From the NCBI GenBank assembly GCA_018622495.1, contig CP076021.1, positions 1,364,501-1,428,500 of the forward strand: a DNA stretch of 64,000 nt. The letters run 5' to 3'. Shown here piece after piece: positions 8,665-18,284 of the stretch. The DNA is from Mycoplasmatota bacterium. Its GTDB lineage: Bacteria; Bacillota_I; Bacilli_A; Acholeplasmatales; Acholeplasmataceae. The position numbers and the translations under genes are program-made. Positions within the stretch are counted from its first letter, which is position 1. The number at the start of each line of letters is the position of its first letter. The notes under the pieces are model-generated. The model saw nothing but the letters and a program-made list of their open reading frames with translations. It had not been told where the DNA came from and ran no database searches.

Positions 8665-10446
8665 CTAAGCGAATTGAGAACGATACAATTCATAGTAAAC
8701 ACCTTTTTGTTCTAATAATGAGTCGTGTGTGCCTTGCTCTACGATATTTCCTTCTTCAACAACTAATATAAGTTGTGCATTTTGTATAGTTGATAAGCGA
8801 TGAGCAATAACGAATGATGTTTTATTTTGCATTAATTTTAACATTGCAGATTGAATTTGCACTTCTGTATGTGTATCAACATTTGAGGTTGCTTCATCCA
8901 ATATAAGCATCTTCGTTTCAGATAACATAGCTCTTGCAATCACAAGTAATTGTTTTTGTCCTTTAGAAATATTTAATCCTTCATCTGTTAGTAATGTATC
9001 ATAGCCTTGTGGTAGATGGATAATAAATTGATGAATATGCGCTTTTTTAGCCGCTTCTTCAACTTCTAATCGACTCACATCACCGTTACCGTAAGCAATA
9101 TTTTCATGTATCGTACCATGGAAAACCCATGTGTCTTGTAAGACCATAGAGAATGCTTTTCTTAAATCAGCTCTAGGAATTTTATAAATATCCATACCAT
9201 CAATAAAAATCGATGCTCTTTTTGATTCATAAAATCTCATCAATAAATTAACTAGTGTTGTTTTTCCTGCGCCAGTTTGACCAACAATCGCAATGACTTG
9301 TCCTTTAGGTGCATGGAAACTCACATCTTTTAAAATCGGTTGATTTTCTACATAACTAAAATCTAGATGTTTAACTTCTACATCACCTTTAATTTCAAGA
9401 TTTTCTATAACATCAAGATCATCAACATCTTCTTCTTTTGCATCTAATACACCAAAAACTCTTTCAGCAGCTGCTAGGGCAGATTGAATATCTGCAAAGA
9501 CAGATGATAATTGATTAATTGGTCCGTAAAATCTTCTTGAATAAAGCGTGAAGCTTGTAAGTTTACCAATTGTAATTAAATTTTTATAATACAAGATACC
9601 ACCAAAAACACCCACGAGCGCTACTGATAAATTAGAAACAAAATTTATAGATGGTCCAACAATAGTACCAAAATAGCCTGCTTTGTAAGTGGCTTCTGCA
9701 GTTTCTTCGTTTAATTTGTCAAATTTTTCAAGCACTGTTTGTTCTTGAACATATGACTGAATGGTTCTTTGTCCAGTAATCATTTCTTCAGCAAAACCAT
9801 TAATTTCACCAAGTTTTTGATTTCTTACACGATATCTTTTTTTAACAATTCTTGATAGAACTCTTGTAATTGTTACTGATAACGGAATAGTTAATGCAAA
9901 TACTAATACAAGTATTGGAGACATAATAAGCATCATCACAAACGAAATAATTAATGTGATAAAACTTGTTAAAATACTAATTGCATCAGTCGCAAGCGAT
10001 GTATTAATACTATCAATATCATAACTCATTCGGCTAATAATATCACCAGTTTGTTTTGTATCAAAGTATGAAACTTCTACTTTATTTAATTTCTCAAATA
10101 AGTCTTTTCTCATTTTATAAACAACACTTTGTGCAATACGTACCATAGACACACGTAATAAATAATTAAATATAGCGTAAAGTAAATAAAATACAACCAT
10201 AAGTCCTGCATATAAATACACACGTTCAAAATCTACACTACCGTCCATTGCATCAATTGCTTCACCCGTTAAATAAGGTCCAACAAGTGATAAAACATTC
10301 GCGAGTACCGTTAAAAACAATGCTAAGATTAATTTAGATTTATAATAAGTTAAATATCGCCATAATCTAAGAATAACAAATTTTACATTTGTTGCTTTAT
10401 CAGAACCATCGTTTCTCCCGCGTCCTTTTTTACCTGCATACATCAT
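8665..10446 (-). CDS. ABC exporter half-transporter, consensus ATPase site
   Basis: 593 residues: six-helix exporter domain (about 30-330), then an ATPase domain. Walker A is GQTGAGKTT, the signature LNISKGQKQ, and Walker B LILDEATSNVD with the catalytic Glu. The signature reads SKGQ rather than SGGQ. It overlaps the upstream exporter gene by four bases (ATGA arrangement), so the two are cotranslated and probably form a heterodimer of the BmrCD/LmrCD type exporting drugs or lipids. Confidence 0.9.
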   Translation of the reverse strand: MMYAGKKGRGRNDGSDKATNVKFVILRLWRYLTYYKSKLILALFLTVLANVLSLVGPYLTGEAIDAMDGSVDFERVYLYAGLMVVFYLLYAIFNYLLRVSMVRIAQSVVYKMRKDLFEKLNKVEVSYFDTKQTGDIISRMSYDIDSINTSLATDAISILTSFITLIISFVMMLIMSPILVLVFALTIPLSVTITRVLSRIVKKRYRVRNQKLGEINGFAEEMITGQRTIQSYVQEQTVLEKFDKLNEETAEATYKAGYFGTIVGPSINFVSNLSVALVGVFGGILYYKNLITIGKLTSFTLYSRRFYGPINQLSSVFADIQSALAAAERVFGVLDAKEEDVDDLDVIENLEIKGDVEVKHLDFSYVENQPILKDVSFHAPKGQVIAIVGQTGAGKTTLVNLLMRFYESKRASIFIDGMDIYKIPRADLRKAFSMVLQDTWVFHGTIHENIAYGNGDVSRLEVEEAAKKAHIHQFIIHLPQGYDTLLTDEGLNISKGQKQLLVIARAMLSETKMLILDEATSNVDTHTEVQIQSAMLKLMQNKTSFVIAHRLSTIQNAQLILVVEEGNIVEQGTHDSLLEQKGVYYELYRSQFA

Positions 10447-12179
10447 AATGTTTCACCTCCTAATTGATAAGAAGCGATTTTTTCATACATTTTAGATGTT
10501 TTAAGTAATTCTTCATGTGTTCCTTGTGCAAGTATCTTACCTTCATCAATAAGTAAAATAAGATCTGCATCTTTAATACTACTAATGCGTTGCGCAATAA
10601 TAATCTTAGATGCTTCTTTATGTTTATCATTAAGTGATTTTCTAAGTTTCATATCAGTTCGATAATCAAGCGCACTTGATGCATCATCTAATATAATTAA
10701 ATCCGGTTTCCCTGCAATTGCTCTCGCAATTAAAACACGTTGTTTTTGTCCACCAGATAAATTCATTCCTTTTTGTGACATTTGATACTGATTTTGATTT
10801 TCTTTGTCATAAATAAAATTTGCTTGTGCAACTTCGGTTGCTAAATCAATATCTTCATCTGTGATACGACTTCGATTAAATTGGATATTACCATAAATCG
10901 TATCTGCAAAAATAATATCATTTTGAAAAACAACACCTATCGTTTCTCTTAATTCATTTTGTTTAAGTTCTCTTAAATCAGTACCAAAAAGTTTAATTGA
11001 GCCTTGATCAACATCATAAAATCTCATCAATAAATTAATGAGTGTTGTTTTACCAGATCCTGTAGCACCAATGATACCTAGTGTTTGACCTTTATATAAT
11101 TTAAAATTAATATCGCTTAAGTTCTTTTCTTTTTGTAAATATGAAAAAGAAACATGATCAAATTCTATATGTGGTTTCTTTTGATTAATCTTAATTGATT
11201 TCGGTCCATCCTGCATAGCAACCGGTAAATCAAGTACTTCATATATACGTTCACCTGATGCACTAGCTCTTGATGATAAAACGAAAACTCTTGTAATACT
11301 CATCATAGCATTAAGAATAATTGTAAAATATGTAACAAATGCTAGAATTTCTCCACGAGCAGTTAAACCAATGTCAACTCTAAATGCACCAAAAACTAAA
11401 ACTATAACAAGTCCTATATTCATAACAACACGCATTAAAGGATTTATTCTAGCCATAGTAATAGAAGCTTTTAATTCTCTTTCAATTGTTTCATTATTGT
11501 TTTGATCAAATCTATCAATTTCATATGCATTCATAGACAATGCACGCACAACGCGCATACCTGTTACATATTCTCTTAATGTACGAATAAGTTTATCCAT
11601 AGATTTTTGAGTCTTTTTATAAAGTGGCACACCTACTCTAGAAGTAAAATAAACAATTACTAAAATGAGTGGTAATAATGAGACCATAACAAGTGTCAAT
11701 ATAGGATCTATCAATAATGACATCGCAATCCCACCAAGCAATAAGACAGGTGCTCTAATACCTAATCGTTGCATCGCACCAGTTGCTTGATACATGTTAT
11801 ATGTATCAGTAGTCATTCTAGAAATCAAAGATGGTCTTGTTAATTGATCCACTTGATTCGCTGACAATGTATTTATTTTCTCAAATAAATCATGTCTTAA
11901 TTCTTTGACTGCGTAAGCTGCTATCCATTCAGCATTTCTATTTGCAATCACATTAAACATCCAACCAGAAAAAGCAATCGTAATCATCAGTATGCCTAAC
12001 AATATGAGTGGCCACAGTGATGTATTCGTACTCGCTTGAAGTTCTGGGATTTGTTCATCAAGCATATAAGCAATAATGTATGGCAATAATAAATCAGTGA
12101 CTGCAGCAACTGATTTAAAAGACAAACTTATCGTTAGTCTTCTCCAAAATGGCTTGATGATTTTAAAAATGTACTTCAT
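10443..12179 (-). CDS. ABC exporter half-transporter, degenerate ATPase site
   Basis: 578 residues: six-helix exporter domain, then an ATPase with Walker A GATGSGKTT, canonical signature LSGGQKQRVLIARA, and Walker B LIILDDASSALD. The usual catalytic Glu is Asp. Canonical signature here with a non-catalytic Walker B, paired with the opposite pattern in the next gene, is the classic asymmetry of heterodimeric exporters. In such pairs only one of the two composite sites hydrolyses ATP fast. It is the first gene of the pair; no adjacent regulator is visible. Confidence 0.9.
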   Translation of the reverse strand: MKYIFKIIKPFWRRLTISLSFKSVAAVTDLLLPYIIAYMLDEQIPELQASTNTSLWPLILLGILMITIAFSGWMFNVIANRNAEWIAAYAVKELRHDLFEKINTLSANQVDQLTRPSLISRMTTDTYNMYQATGAMQRLGIRAPVLLLGGIAMSLLIDPILTLVMVSLLPLILVIVYFTSRVGVPLYKKTQKSMDKLIRTLREYVTGMRVVRALSMNAYEIDRFDQNNNETIERELKASITMARINPLMRVVMNIGLVIVLVFGAFRVDIGLTARGEILAFVTYFTIILNAMMSITRVFVLSSRASASGERIYEVLDLPVAMQDGPKSIKINQKKPHIEFDHVSFSYLQKEKNLSDINFKLYKGQTLGIIGATGSGKTTLINLLMRFYDVDQGSIKLFGTDLRELKQNELRETIGVVFQNDIIFADTIYGNIQFNRSRITDEDIDLATEVAQANFIYDKENQNQYQMSQKGMNLSGGQKQRVLIARAIAGKPDLIILDDASSALDYRTDMKLRKSLNDKHKEASKIIIAQRISSIKDADLILLIDEGKILAQGTHEELLKTSKMYEKIASYQLGGETL

Positions 12180-12234
12180 TAAACTACCTAATTTCTAATT
12201 TAGTTTTATATTTTTATTTTATTATAAACTTAGT

Positions 12235-12603
12235 TTATTTAAATATGATTTTATGGTTATTTACAATCATATCTGTATCTTTATCAAATGTTACTATTTT
12301 TGTAAATTTATCTTTGACATTTTCTTTAAATATTTTGTGGTTATTTAAATATTTCGAATGAATAACAACAATCGCTCCTGTATCAGTAGCAACACCATCT
12401 ACGATGCTATCCTCATCAAAAGTTGGTGTTATATATATCTTAATTCTATTGATCTTTATGCATTGGAATGTTTGAGGATTTTGATAAAATTTTTTCCATA
12501 GCTTGGTGATAAATTTAGTACCTTCCCTATTTTTAAGAATAATAAACCCAGGGTCCGCTATCACATAGTCACCTTTGACTAATCGATAAGATATTTCTTT
12601 CAT
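12235..12603 (-). CDS. Hypothetical protein, 122 aa, coupled to the endonuclease gene
   Basis: A small, soluble, beta-rich protein without signal peptide. It has GDYVIADPGF near the start and VATDTGAIVVI about residue 90. These resemble the GDYVIxDPCY and DTGxIG elements of widespread phage- and immunity-associated small proteins; that likeness is from memory and weak. Its ATG overlaps the stop of the endonuclease gene by one base (TAATG), so it is translationally coupled. It could act with the nuclease or simply share its transcript. Confidence 0.6.
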   Translation of the reverse strand: MKEISYRLVKGDYVIADPGFIILKNREGTKFITKLWKKFYQNPQTFQCIKINRIKIYITPTFDEDSIVDGVATDTGAIVVIHSKYLNNHKIFKENVKDKFTKIVTFDKDTDMIVNNHKIIFK

Positions 12604-13582
12604 TATACGATGTATTTCTTTTCTATCATTGCAAATAATGATGTATCTTGAGTATTTGGATCAATATCTTCCGTTTCTTCAGTCTTTTCTAAATCTGAAA
12701 TTGTTTTATTTTCCCAAATTAAATGAACATATTCAGGATGATCAATATATGGATTACGATTACCTTGTACATCAAATATGACATCATTTCTTTGTCTTTC
12801 AAAATCATCAACAGGATCTAATTTATGCCATTCAAGCAATAAATCAAGAACGCCCATACGTGCACCATCCATTGTATAATGATCTGATTCATCTAACAAA
12901 TCATCTAAATCATTGGTAAGTCTTAAATAATCATACATAGTGACCATATAAAATAATATACGTGCAACATCACCTATATGTTGGTCACCTGGATAAAAGC
13001 CACCATCATCATTGACTTTATAGTCACCTGATCCATCTGTATAAAAGCGATCACTTCTTGCACTATTAACGCTTGGTGTTGCAGCTCTTAAGTTATGTAG
13101 GTCAGATGCTTGACTTTTTCACTACCACTCACTCGGTCAGTACCTAATCTTGAGTTTGGCCATACATGTTCTCTATTCCATGTTGCACCACCGTCCCAAA
13201 CATTATCAACAAGACTGCTATCATAAATATTATATATTTTATTTTGGTCTTCTAATGATGCATCAGCATCAATTAAATAAACTCTCGCATCATTATATGA
13301 TACTGCTTGAAAATTTGAATTAATAATATCGCTTAGTTTATTTTCTAATTGAACACCAATTAAATCATTTGCACTGTAATAATAATTAGACATTTCAGTT
13401 TCTTCGACATAATAATAATATCCGTCTTCATTTTGAGATGAACTATATGTTACATTATCAATTGAATCAGTATAAAAAAAGTATCCTATAGCTGCAAGTA
13501 ATAGTACAATGATAAATGTTATTACTCTATATTCTTTAGTTTTTTTAAGTTTTCTTATTTTTTTCTCTACTTTAGTTGCCAT
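12603..13582 (-). CDS. Membrane-anchored endonuclease I family nuclease, frameshifted
   Basis: The N-terminal frame has a membrane segment (about residues 20-38) and then the endonuclease I core GGATWNREHVWPNSRLG with the catalytic His. It breaks after SGSEKV. The next frame continues with ASDLHNLRAATPSVNSARSD, the second half of the same conserved block, and runs to the end. One extra A in the run at 13115-13119 restores a protein of about 326 residues. Start ATG 13582 follows GGAGGG. The topology puts the nuclease outside the cell, where it could degrade DNA for nucleotide salvage. Confidence 0.85.
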
Positions 13583-13688
13583 AGAACCCTCCATAATTCA
13601 TAATTTAGTCATATTATAACATAACATGAGCCGCATAAAATGAATTGACTTTTGATGTATAATCATTTATAATTTTTTATACGTAGTT

Positions 13689-13762
13689 GCCTCTATAGTT
13701 AAATGGTATAACGCAGCCATGGTAAGGCTGAATTGTAAGTTCGATTCTCACTAGAGGCACCA
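13689..13762 (+). tRNA. tRNA-Thr (anticodon GGT)
   Basis: A cloverleaf folds with acceptor GCCTCTA/TAGAGGC, D stem GTTA/TAAC, anticodon stem CAGCC/GGCTG and loop ATGGTAA (anticodon GGT). The T loop is TTCGATT, followed by discriminator A and encoded CCA. One T-stem pair is an A-C mismatch (GTAAG against CTCAC). A terminator hairpin follows. Confidence 0.9.
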
Positions 13763-13772
13763 TGATTATATA

Positions 13773-13800
13773 TAAAGCACCTTTTCAGGTGCTTTTATTT
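13773..13800. terminator. Bidirectional terminator
   Basis: AAAGCACCT - TTTC - AGGTGCTTT with flanking A and T tracts. It serves the tRNA-Thr on the plus strand and the convergent membrane protease gene on the minus strand. Confidence 0.85.
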
Positions 13801-14992
13801 ATACATTATTTTTTTCTTTATTTAAATCAACAATACATGCATAATTTTGAATTTTTTGTTGCATGTGTTCACTATAATGGTCTTTTGATGCATCATATAT
13901 ATGCTTAAATATCCACATATGATCATTATAAACATGCTTTGGATCATTTAAAAATGCTTCATGATAAGCTAAGTGTGTAATATGCTCAAATCTATTTTTT
14001 TGATAAGTAAGTAATTTTTCATCAACATCTTTATATTTAATTTTTTGTATTTGTTGATAAATTTGATAACTCTTATCCACATGACCAATATGGTATTTAT
14101 AAATTGCGAGTTCATATGCACAAAACAATCCATGTTCTGCACGTCCAAATGATCGTGCATTTAATTTTGAAATCATTTCATGTAATGTTTCATCACTTGC
14201 TTGATTATTATAATTTACACCTTCAAAGTAATAAGACAGTAACATGATTTTAAATAATTGACTAGAAAATCTATCCAATGTATTTAATAATTTCACTGCT
14301 CTATTAAATAAATATGTGTTAAAATCATGATTTTCTAAAGAAAATGATTGATATTGAATAAGTTGTGCAAGTTGAAACCAAGGATCTTCCTTAACTTTTT
14401 TATGTGCAGCAAAATCACCAAATATGTGTTGTGTAGCAATAGAAAACGATCTTATATATATCAAGCTTAATAGAGTTATAAATACAAAACTCACAAAGGA
14501 GATTGCAATAAATAAAGGTGATGTTGAAAATGCTAAAATAAAGAAAAATGAAATAAAGGTTATTAACGCAAATGAAATAGTTGCTATAGGTGCACCGATT
14601 AATGATTTAGAAAATGCATCAATAGTTTTATCATACTTCTCATCACTATCTATTTTATCTAAATCTGGAACAACTAAGCCACCAAATAATATCCATAAAT
14701 GTGGATCAATGGTAAATCTCCAACCTTTTTTTGATTTATAAAATATAAAGATAGTTAAATAGAGTGCTCTAAGTTTCACATGCATAAAATAAAAAACCAA
14801 GAAATGTGTCATTTCATGTATAAATAAAGTCACATAAAATGAAGCTATACATATTAAAATGTAGAGCCACCAACTTAAACTTGATAGTCCTATTTTAAGT
14901 GGTTCCCACATACCTAAATATGCTAAAGCAGTAAATAAAAAGCCTGCCATAAAACAAAAAAATAAAAACAAGTATACTTTATAATTTTTCAT
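13799..14992 (-). CDS. Putative M50-like integral-membrane zinc metalloprotease
   Basis: 397 residues. Two N-terminal membrane helices; the second region carries HEMTH (about residues 59-63), an HExxH zinc site within a membrane segment. A further motif, WILFGGLVVPDLDKID, offers a third Asp ligand as in M50/site-2 proteases. Two more membrane segments follow (about 130-185), then a helical cytoplasmic C-terminal half that may be repeat-like. M50 enzymes cut substrates within the membrane. The substrate cannot be guessed, and the family call is by motif and layout only. Confidence 0.65.
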   Translation of the reverse strand: MKNYKVYLFLFFCFMAGFLFTALAYLGMWEPLKIGLSSLSWWLYILICIASFYVTLFIHEMTHFLVFYFMHVKLRALYLTIFIFYKSKKGWRFTIDPHLWILFGGLVVPDLDKIDSDEKYDKTIDAFSKSLIGAPIATISFALITFISFFFILAFSTSPLFIAISFVSFVFITLLSLIYIRSFSIATQHIFGDFAAHKKVKEDPWFQLAQLIQYQSFSLENHDFNTYLFNRAVKLLNTLDRFSSQLFKIMLLSYYFEGVNYNNQASDETLHEMISKLNARSFGRAEHGLFCAYELAIYKYHIGHVDKSYQIYQQIQKIKYKDVDEKLLTYQKNRFEHITHLAYHEAFLNDPKHVYNDHMWIFKHIYDASKDHYSEHMQQKIQNYACIVDLNKEKNNV

Positions 14993-15125
14993 AATATCAC
15001 TCCATAAATATATTATAGCATATCTAAAAATTCAATATTTATAATAATCATATTTATCAATGAATTTACAGTAAAATCCCTTGACAACTTATAAATAATT
15101 TGCTATTATTAAAAAGCACTATGTT

Positions 15126-15200
15126 GTGGGCGTCGTATAATGGTTATTACACGTGCTTGCCAAGCATGAAATGGGGGTCCGATTCCCCTCGCCCGCTCCA
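15126..15200 (+). tRNA. tRNA-Gly (anticodon GCC)
   Basis: Acceptor GTGGGCG/CGCCCGC (one G-T pair), anticodon stem CGTGC/GCATG and loop TTGCCAA giving GCC. The T arm is GGGGG-TCCGATT-CCCCT-like, with encoded CCA at 15198-15200. A terminator follows immediately. Confidence 0.93.
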
Positions 15201-15208
15201 TTAAGTGA

Positions 15209-15241
15209 TTAAAGTCTATTCTAACCAGATAGACTTTTTTT
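15209..15241 (+). terminator. Terminator after tRNA-Gly
   Basis: AAAGTCTAT - TCTAACC - AGATAGACTTT followed by a T run, starting nine bases after the tRNA CCA end. Confidence 0.85.
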
Positions 15242-15249
15242 ATTATAAA

Positions 15250-15279
15250 AAAATGCTAGTGATTTTCACTAGCATTTAT
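15250..15279 (-). terminator. Terminator for the 15.3-16.6 kb gene pair
   Basis: ATGCTAGTG - ATTTT - CACTAGCAT. On the minus strand it is followed by a T-rich tract (the A run at 15243-15250). It lies just past the stop of the membrane gene at 15283. Confidence 0.8.
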
Positions 15280-15282
15280 TAT

Positions 15283-16020
15283 TTATTTTGACTGAGTAGT
15301 TTTCTTCGTTTGTTGCTTTTGCTTAGGTTGAGATTTCTTTTTTGGGAAAAATCTTGGAATTGCTAATTTTACAGCAAACGCTAATAATAACGCTTCTAAT
15401 ACGATAATCACAATTGTACCCAGTGTAAATGCATCAAATATAGCATCAAAAGCACCATATAAAGCAGTAATTAAATAGCTTACAATAATTAGGATTGTTG
15501 CTTTATCATTACCAAATAAATAAGCTATGCCAACAATCGGAAATAAGACAAGTGCTGCATTAAATCCAATAAATAACCAATAAAACGCAAAGAATAACAA
15601 TGTTAATGTAGCAACTTTACCTTTCATTGCTCTTGATTTAATACCACCATTAATGAGATATGAAACAATCATTAATGCTAAATAAACAAATATGACTAAG
15701 CTTACATATAACATAACATCTGATGAAATAGTAAATGTAAATGGATCAAATGTAATATTAATAAATGAGCTAAAGAATTCTGTAAATGCACTTGAGAAAT
15801 ACAAAATGAAAATAATGATGTATGAAGCTAGAAATGCTTTATTCAACACGAGATAAGCAACACCTAAATACATAATCACTAAAGCAAGCCATGCAATAAC
15901 ATTTTCAATTGAGAATGTAAAACTCAAATTTTGATATGCTACTAAAACCATAATAATTGTTAAAATAATTAATTGAACTGTCGAATTTAATGCAAATTTA
16001 AATTTTTTAAGAAATTTCAT
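15283..16020 (-). CDS. Polytopic membrane protein of unknown function
   Basis: 245 residues with about eight hydrophobic segments spread from residue 12 to 228. A strongly basic, Gln/Lys/Thr-rich tail (last 25 residues) is presumably cytoplasmic. No catalytic motif or family signature is recognised. It is 13 bases from the upstream DUF402 gene and shares its terminator, so the two are likely one transcript. Confidence 0.65.
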   Translation of the reverse strand: MKFLKKFKFALNSTVQLIILTIIMVLVAYQNLSFTFSIENVIAWLALVIMYLGVAYLVLNKAFLASYIIIFILYFSSAFTEFFSSFINITFDPFTFTISSDVMLYVSLVIFVYLALMIVSYLINGGIKSRAMKGKVATLTLLFFAFYWLFIGFNAALVLFPIVGIAYLFGNDKATILIIVSYLITALYGAFDAIFDAFTLGTIVIIVLEALLLAFAVKLAIPRFFPKKKSQPKQKQQTKKTTQSK

Positions 16021-16033
16021 ATAATACCCCTTT

Positions 16034-16564
16034 TTATTTTTTTGTTAATATTTTATACTTTTCATAATATAAATAAATATCTGATAAATCAAACGGTTTT
16101 TCTTTACGTTTGATTTTTGAAACTAGTAATTGTAATTCGTTTTCAACAATATCTTGAACATCTTTAGGATAATTCATTTTCTTTAGATGCATGCGATATT
16201 CTTTTTCATCAAGTATAACAATTTTACCATTTGGAAAAACTTTTACATCTAAGTCATAATCAATATACTTAATGGCTTCTCCATCATATAAATAAGGACT
16301 TGATAGATTGCAATAAAAATGAACACCATCTTTTTTTAACATGCCTATAATGTTATACCATGCTTCTGTGTAAAAATAACAAATAGCTGGTTCTTTTGTA
16401 TACCAACATCGCCCATCATCTTCAATAACACGTGTTTTTTTATGACCGGTTACTAAAACATGCTGATCTTCATCTAATATAACAGTATTTTTCCATATAC
16501 GATGCAATATTCTATTGTGTTTATAACTATGAATAGGAACATTCATACCTGTTGTTAGTTTCAT
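16034..16564 (-). CDS. DUF402 family nucleoside tri-/diphosphatase
   Basis: 176 residues of the DUF402 fold. Diagnostic stretches are AICYFYTEAWYNIIGML, HFYCNLSSPYLYDGEAIKYI and YDLDVKVFPNGKIVILDEKEY, with the conserved acidic metal-binding residues. Family members such as Staphylococcus Ntdp hydrolyse nucleoside di- and triphosphates. It is cytoplasmic and the first gene of a two-gene transcript with the membrane protein downstream. Confidence 0.85.
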   Translation of the reverse strand: MKLTTGMNVPIHSYKHNRILHRIWKNTVILDEDQHVLVTGHKKTRVIEDDGRCWYTKEPAICYFYTEAWYNIIGMLKKDGVHFYCNLSSPYLYDGEAIKYIDYDLDVKVFPNGKIVILDEKEYRMHLKKMNYPKDVQDIVENELQLLVSKIKRKEKPFDLSDIYLYYEKYKILTKK

Positions 16565-16627
16565 AAAATCACCTCAAATGTTGACATCATTATATCATTT
16601 TTTTATGTATTTGTTAATCGACATCCA

Positions 16628-17140
16628 TTAGAACTGATTTTTACGTAAAGTATAAATAAAATCGATATATGTTTTTTCATGAATCGGTAAAAATAACTGT
16701 TTATCGATTAAACTAAATATTTCTTCTTTTGTTGCCCACTTAGCTTCGCAAGCTTCTTGATCATTAAACTTAATATCTCGTATATCTACATTTTTATCAA
16801 CAAGATAAATATCATCAAATCCTCTTTCAAAACCGCGTGTTAAATGAGGTTTGCTCAAAGAAAAATCATGAACGATACCCAATTCCTCAAAAGATTCTCG
16901 CTTTGCTGCCATTTGACTGGTTTCACCAGATTGAACAGCACCTCCAATGGATATATCCCATAGACCTCCCCATGTTTTATGAGATGATCTTTTTTGAATT
17001 AACATTTTATCTTCTTCATTAAAATAACATACATGAACTACTAAGTGATATGTATGTTACGCTATTTGATCTCCTCTAAACATAGTCTGATTTAGTTTAA
17101 TTCTACTTTGGTTATAAAGATCCCATTTTTCTTTTTTCAT
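16628..17140 (-). CDS. NUDIX hydrolase, interrupted by in-frame TAA
   Basis: The whole frame from ATG 17140 encodes about 170 residues, opening KKEKWDLYNQSR, as in isopentenyl-diphosphate-isomerase-like NUDIX hydrolases. The NUDIX box is near GAVQSGETSQMAAKRESFEELGI (G-x5-E-x7-RE-x-x-EE-x-G). Codon 28 at 17057-17059 is TAA after GCG, in GDQIA-stop-HTYHLVVHV; relatives usually have Pro-Glu or Ala-Glu here. Without readthrough, translation would have to restart at an internal ATG (17005) and would lose the first strand. Substrate unknown; probably a diphosphate compound. Confidence 0.8.
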
Positions 17141-17189
17141 GATACCCTCATTCATTTTTATATTATATTCATTATACATGATTTAATTC

Positions 17190-17216
17190 ATAAAAAAACA
17201 GGGATTATCCCTGTTT
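17190..17216 (-). terminator. Terminator of the arsenic operon
   Basis: AACAGGGAT - AATCCCTGTT, read on the minus strand, followed by seven T. It lies downstream of acr3 and closes the operon. Confidence 0.85.
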
Positions 17217-17240
17217 AAGTATTGTCTTTTATATCTTTAA

Positions 17241-18284
17241 TTATTCAACGATAAATTTAGATTTTGTTGCAATTGCAATTTTTACTAAAATTAACATGAC
17301 TGGCACTTCAACTAATACACCAACAATAGTCACAAGTGCAACGCCTGGATTAAGCGGGAATAAAGCAATAGCTACTGCAACTGCAAGTTCAAAGAAATTA
17401 CTTGCACCAATCATACCAGCTGGAGCTGCAACATCATGTGGTAGTTTAAGCAATTTCGCACCACCATATCCTAAAAAGAAAATAAGGAATGTTTGTAAAA
17501 TAAGTGGCACACTAATTAATAAAATATGTAATGGATTCTCTATAATATAATCACTTTGAAGTGAAAATATTAAAATTAAAGTTAATAGTAATCCAGATGT
17601 AGTTATTTTAGAAAATTTAGGTACAAACTTTTCATTATAAAATGTAAGTCCTTTATTTTTAACTAAGAAATATCTCGTAAGTGAGGCTGCAACTAATGGT
17701 ACAACAACAAATAAGATAACAGACAAGAATAAAGTTCCCCAAGGAATACTAATACCTCCAACACCTAATAATAGGCCAACAATAGGTACAAACAATACTA
17801 ATATAATAAGATCATTTGTTGCAACTTGTACAAGTGTATATGCAGGATTACCTCTTGTTAAACTACTCCATACAAAAACCATTGCTGTACATGGTGCTGC
17901 ACCTAATAAAACCGCACCTGCTAAATAATCATTTGCAAGATCATTTGGGATGATTGCTTTAAATATAACAAAGAAGAATAAACTTGCAATTAAAAACATT
18001 GTAAATGGCTTTATTAACCAATTAATAACCCATGTTAAATATAATCCTTTAGGATTTTTACCAACGTTTTTAACGGATGTGAAATCGATTTTTAGCATCA
18101 TCGGATAAATCATAATCCAAATTAAAATACCAATTGGAATATTAACACTCGCAACTTCAAATAAATTTAAAAATTCAGGAATAGCAGGTATATAATTACC
18201 AATTAAAACACCAATAATCATACATAATAAAACGAATAGTGTTAAGTATCTTTCAAAAAAACTTATCGCTTGTTTTTCTTTCAT
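17241..18284 (-). CDS. acr3: Arsenite efflux permease, ACR3 family
   Basis: 347 residues with ten predicted membrane helices. Conserved ACR3 stretches include GAAPCTAMVFVWSSLTRGNP, with the essential Cys, and the final GASNFFELAVAVAIALF. It exports As(III) using the membrane potential or proton gradient. Its ATG overlaps the arsC stop (ATGA), so the reductase and exporter are translationally coupled. It is the last gene of the operon under the ArsR-type regulator at 20.3 kb. Confidence 0.95.
   Translation of the reverse strand: MKEKQAISFFERYLTLFVLLCMIIGVLIGNYIPAIPEFLNLFEVASVNIPIGILIWIMIYPMMLKIDFTSVKNVGKNPKGLYLTWVINWLIKPFTMFLIASLFFFVIFKAIIPNDLANDYLAGAVLLGAAPCTAMVFVWSSLTRGNPAYTLVQVATNDLIILVLFVPIVGLLLGVGGISIPWGTLFLSVILFVVVPLVAASLTRYFLVKNKGLTFYNEKFVPKFSKITTSGLLLTLILIFSLQSDYIIENPLHILLISVPLILQTFLIFFLGYGGAKLLKLPHDVAAPAGMIGASNFFELAVAVAIALFPLNPGVALVTIVGVLVEVPVMLILVKIAIATKSKFIVE

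Noticed and set aside
13969-14160. A 63-residue frame inside the membrane protease gene.
   Set aside because: It lies out of frame within a longer gene on the same strand and shows no coding features of its own.
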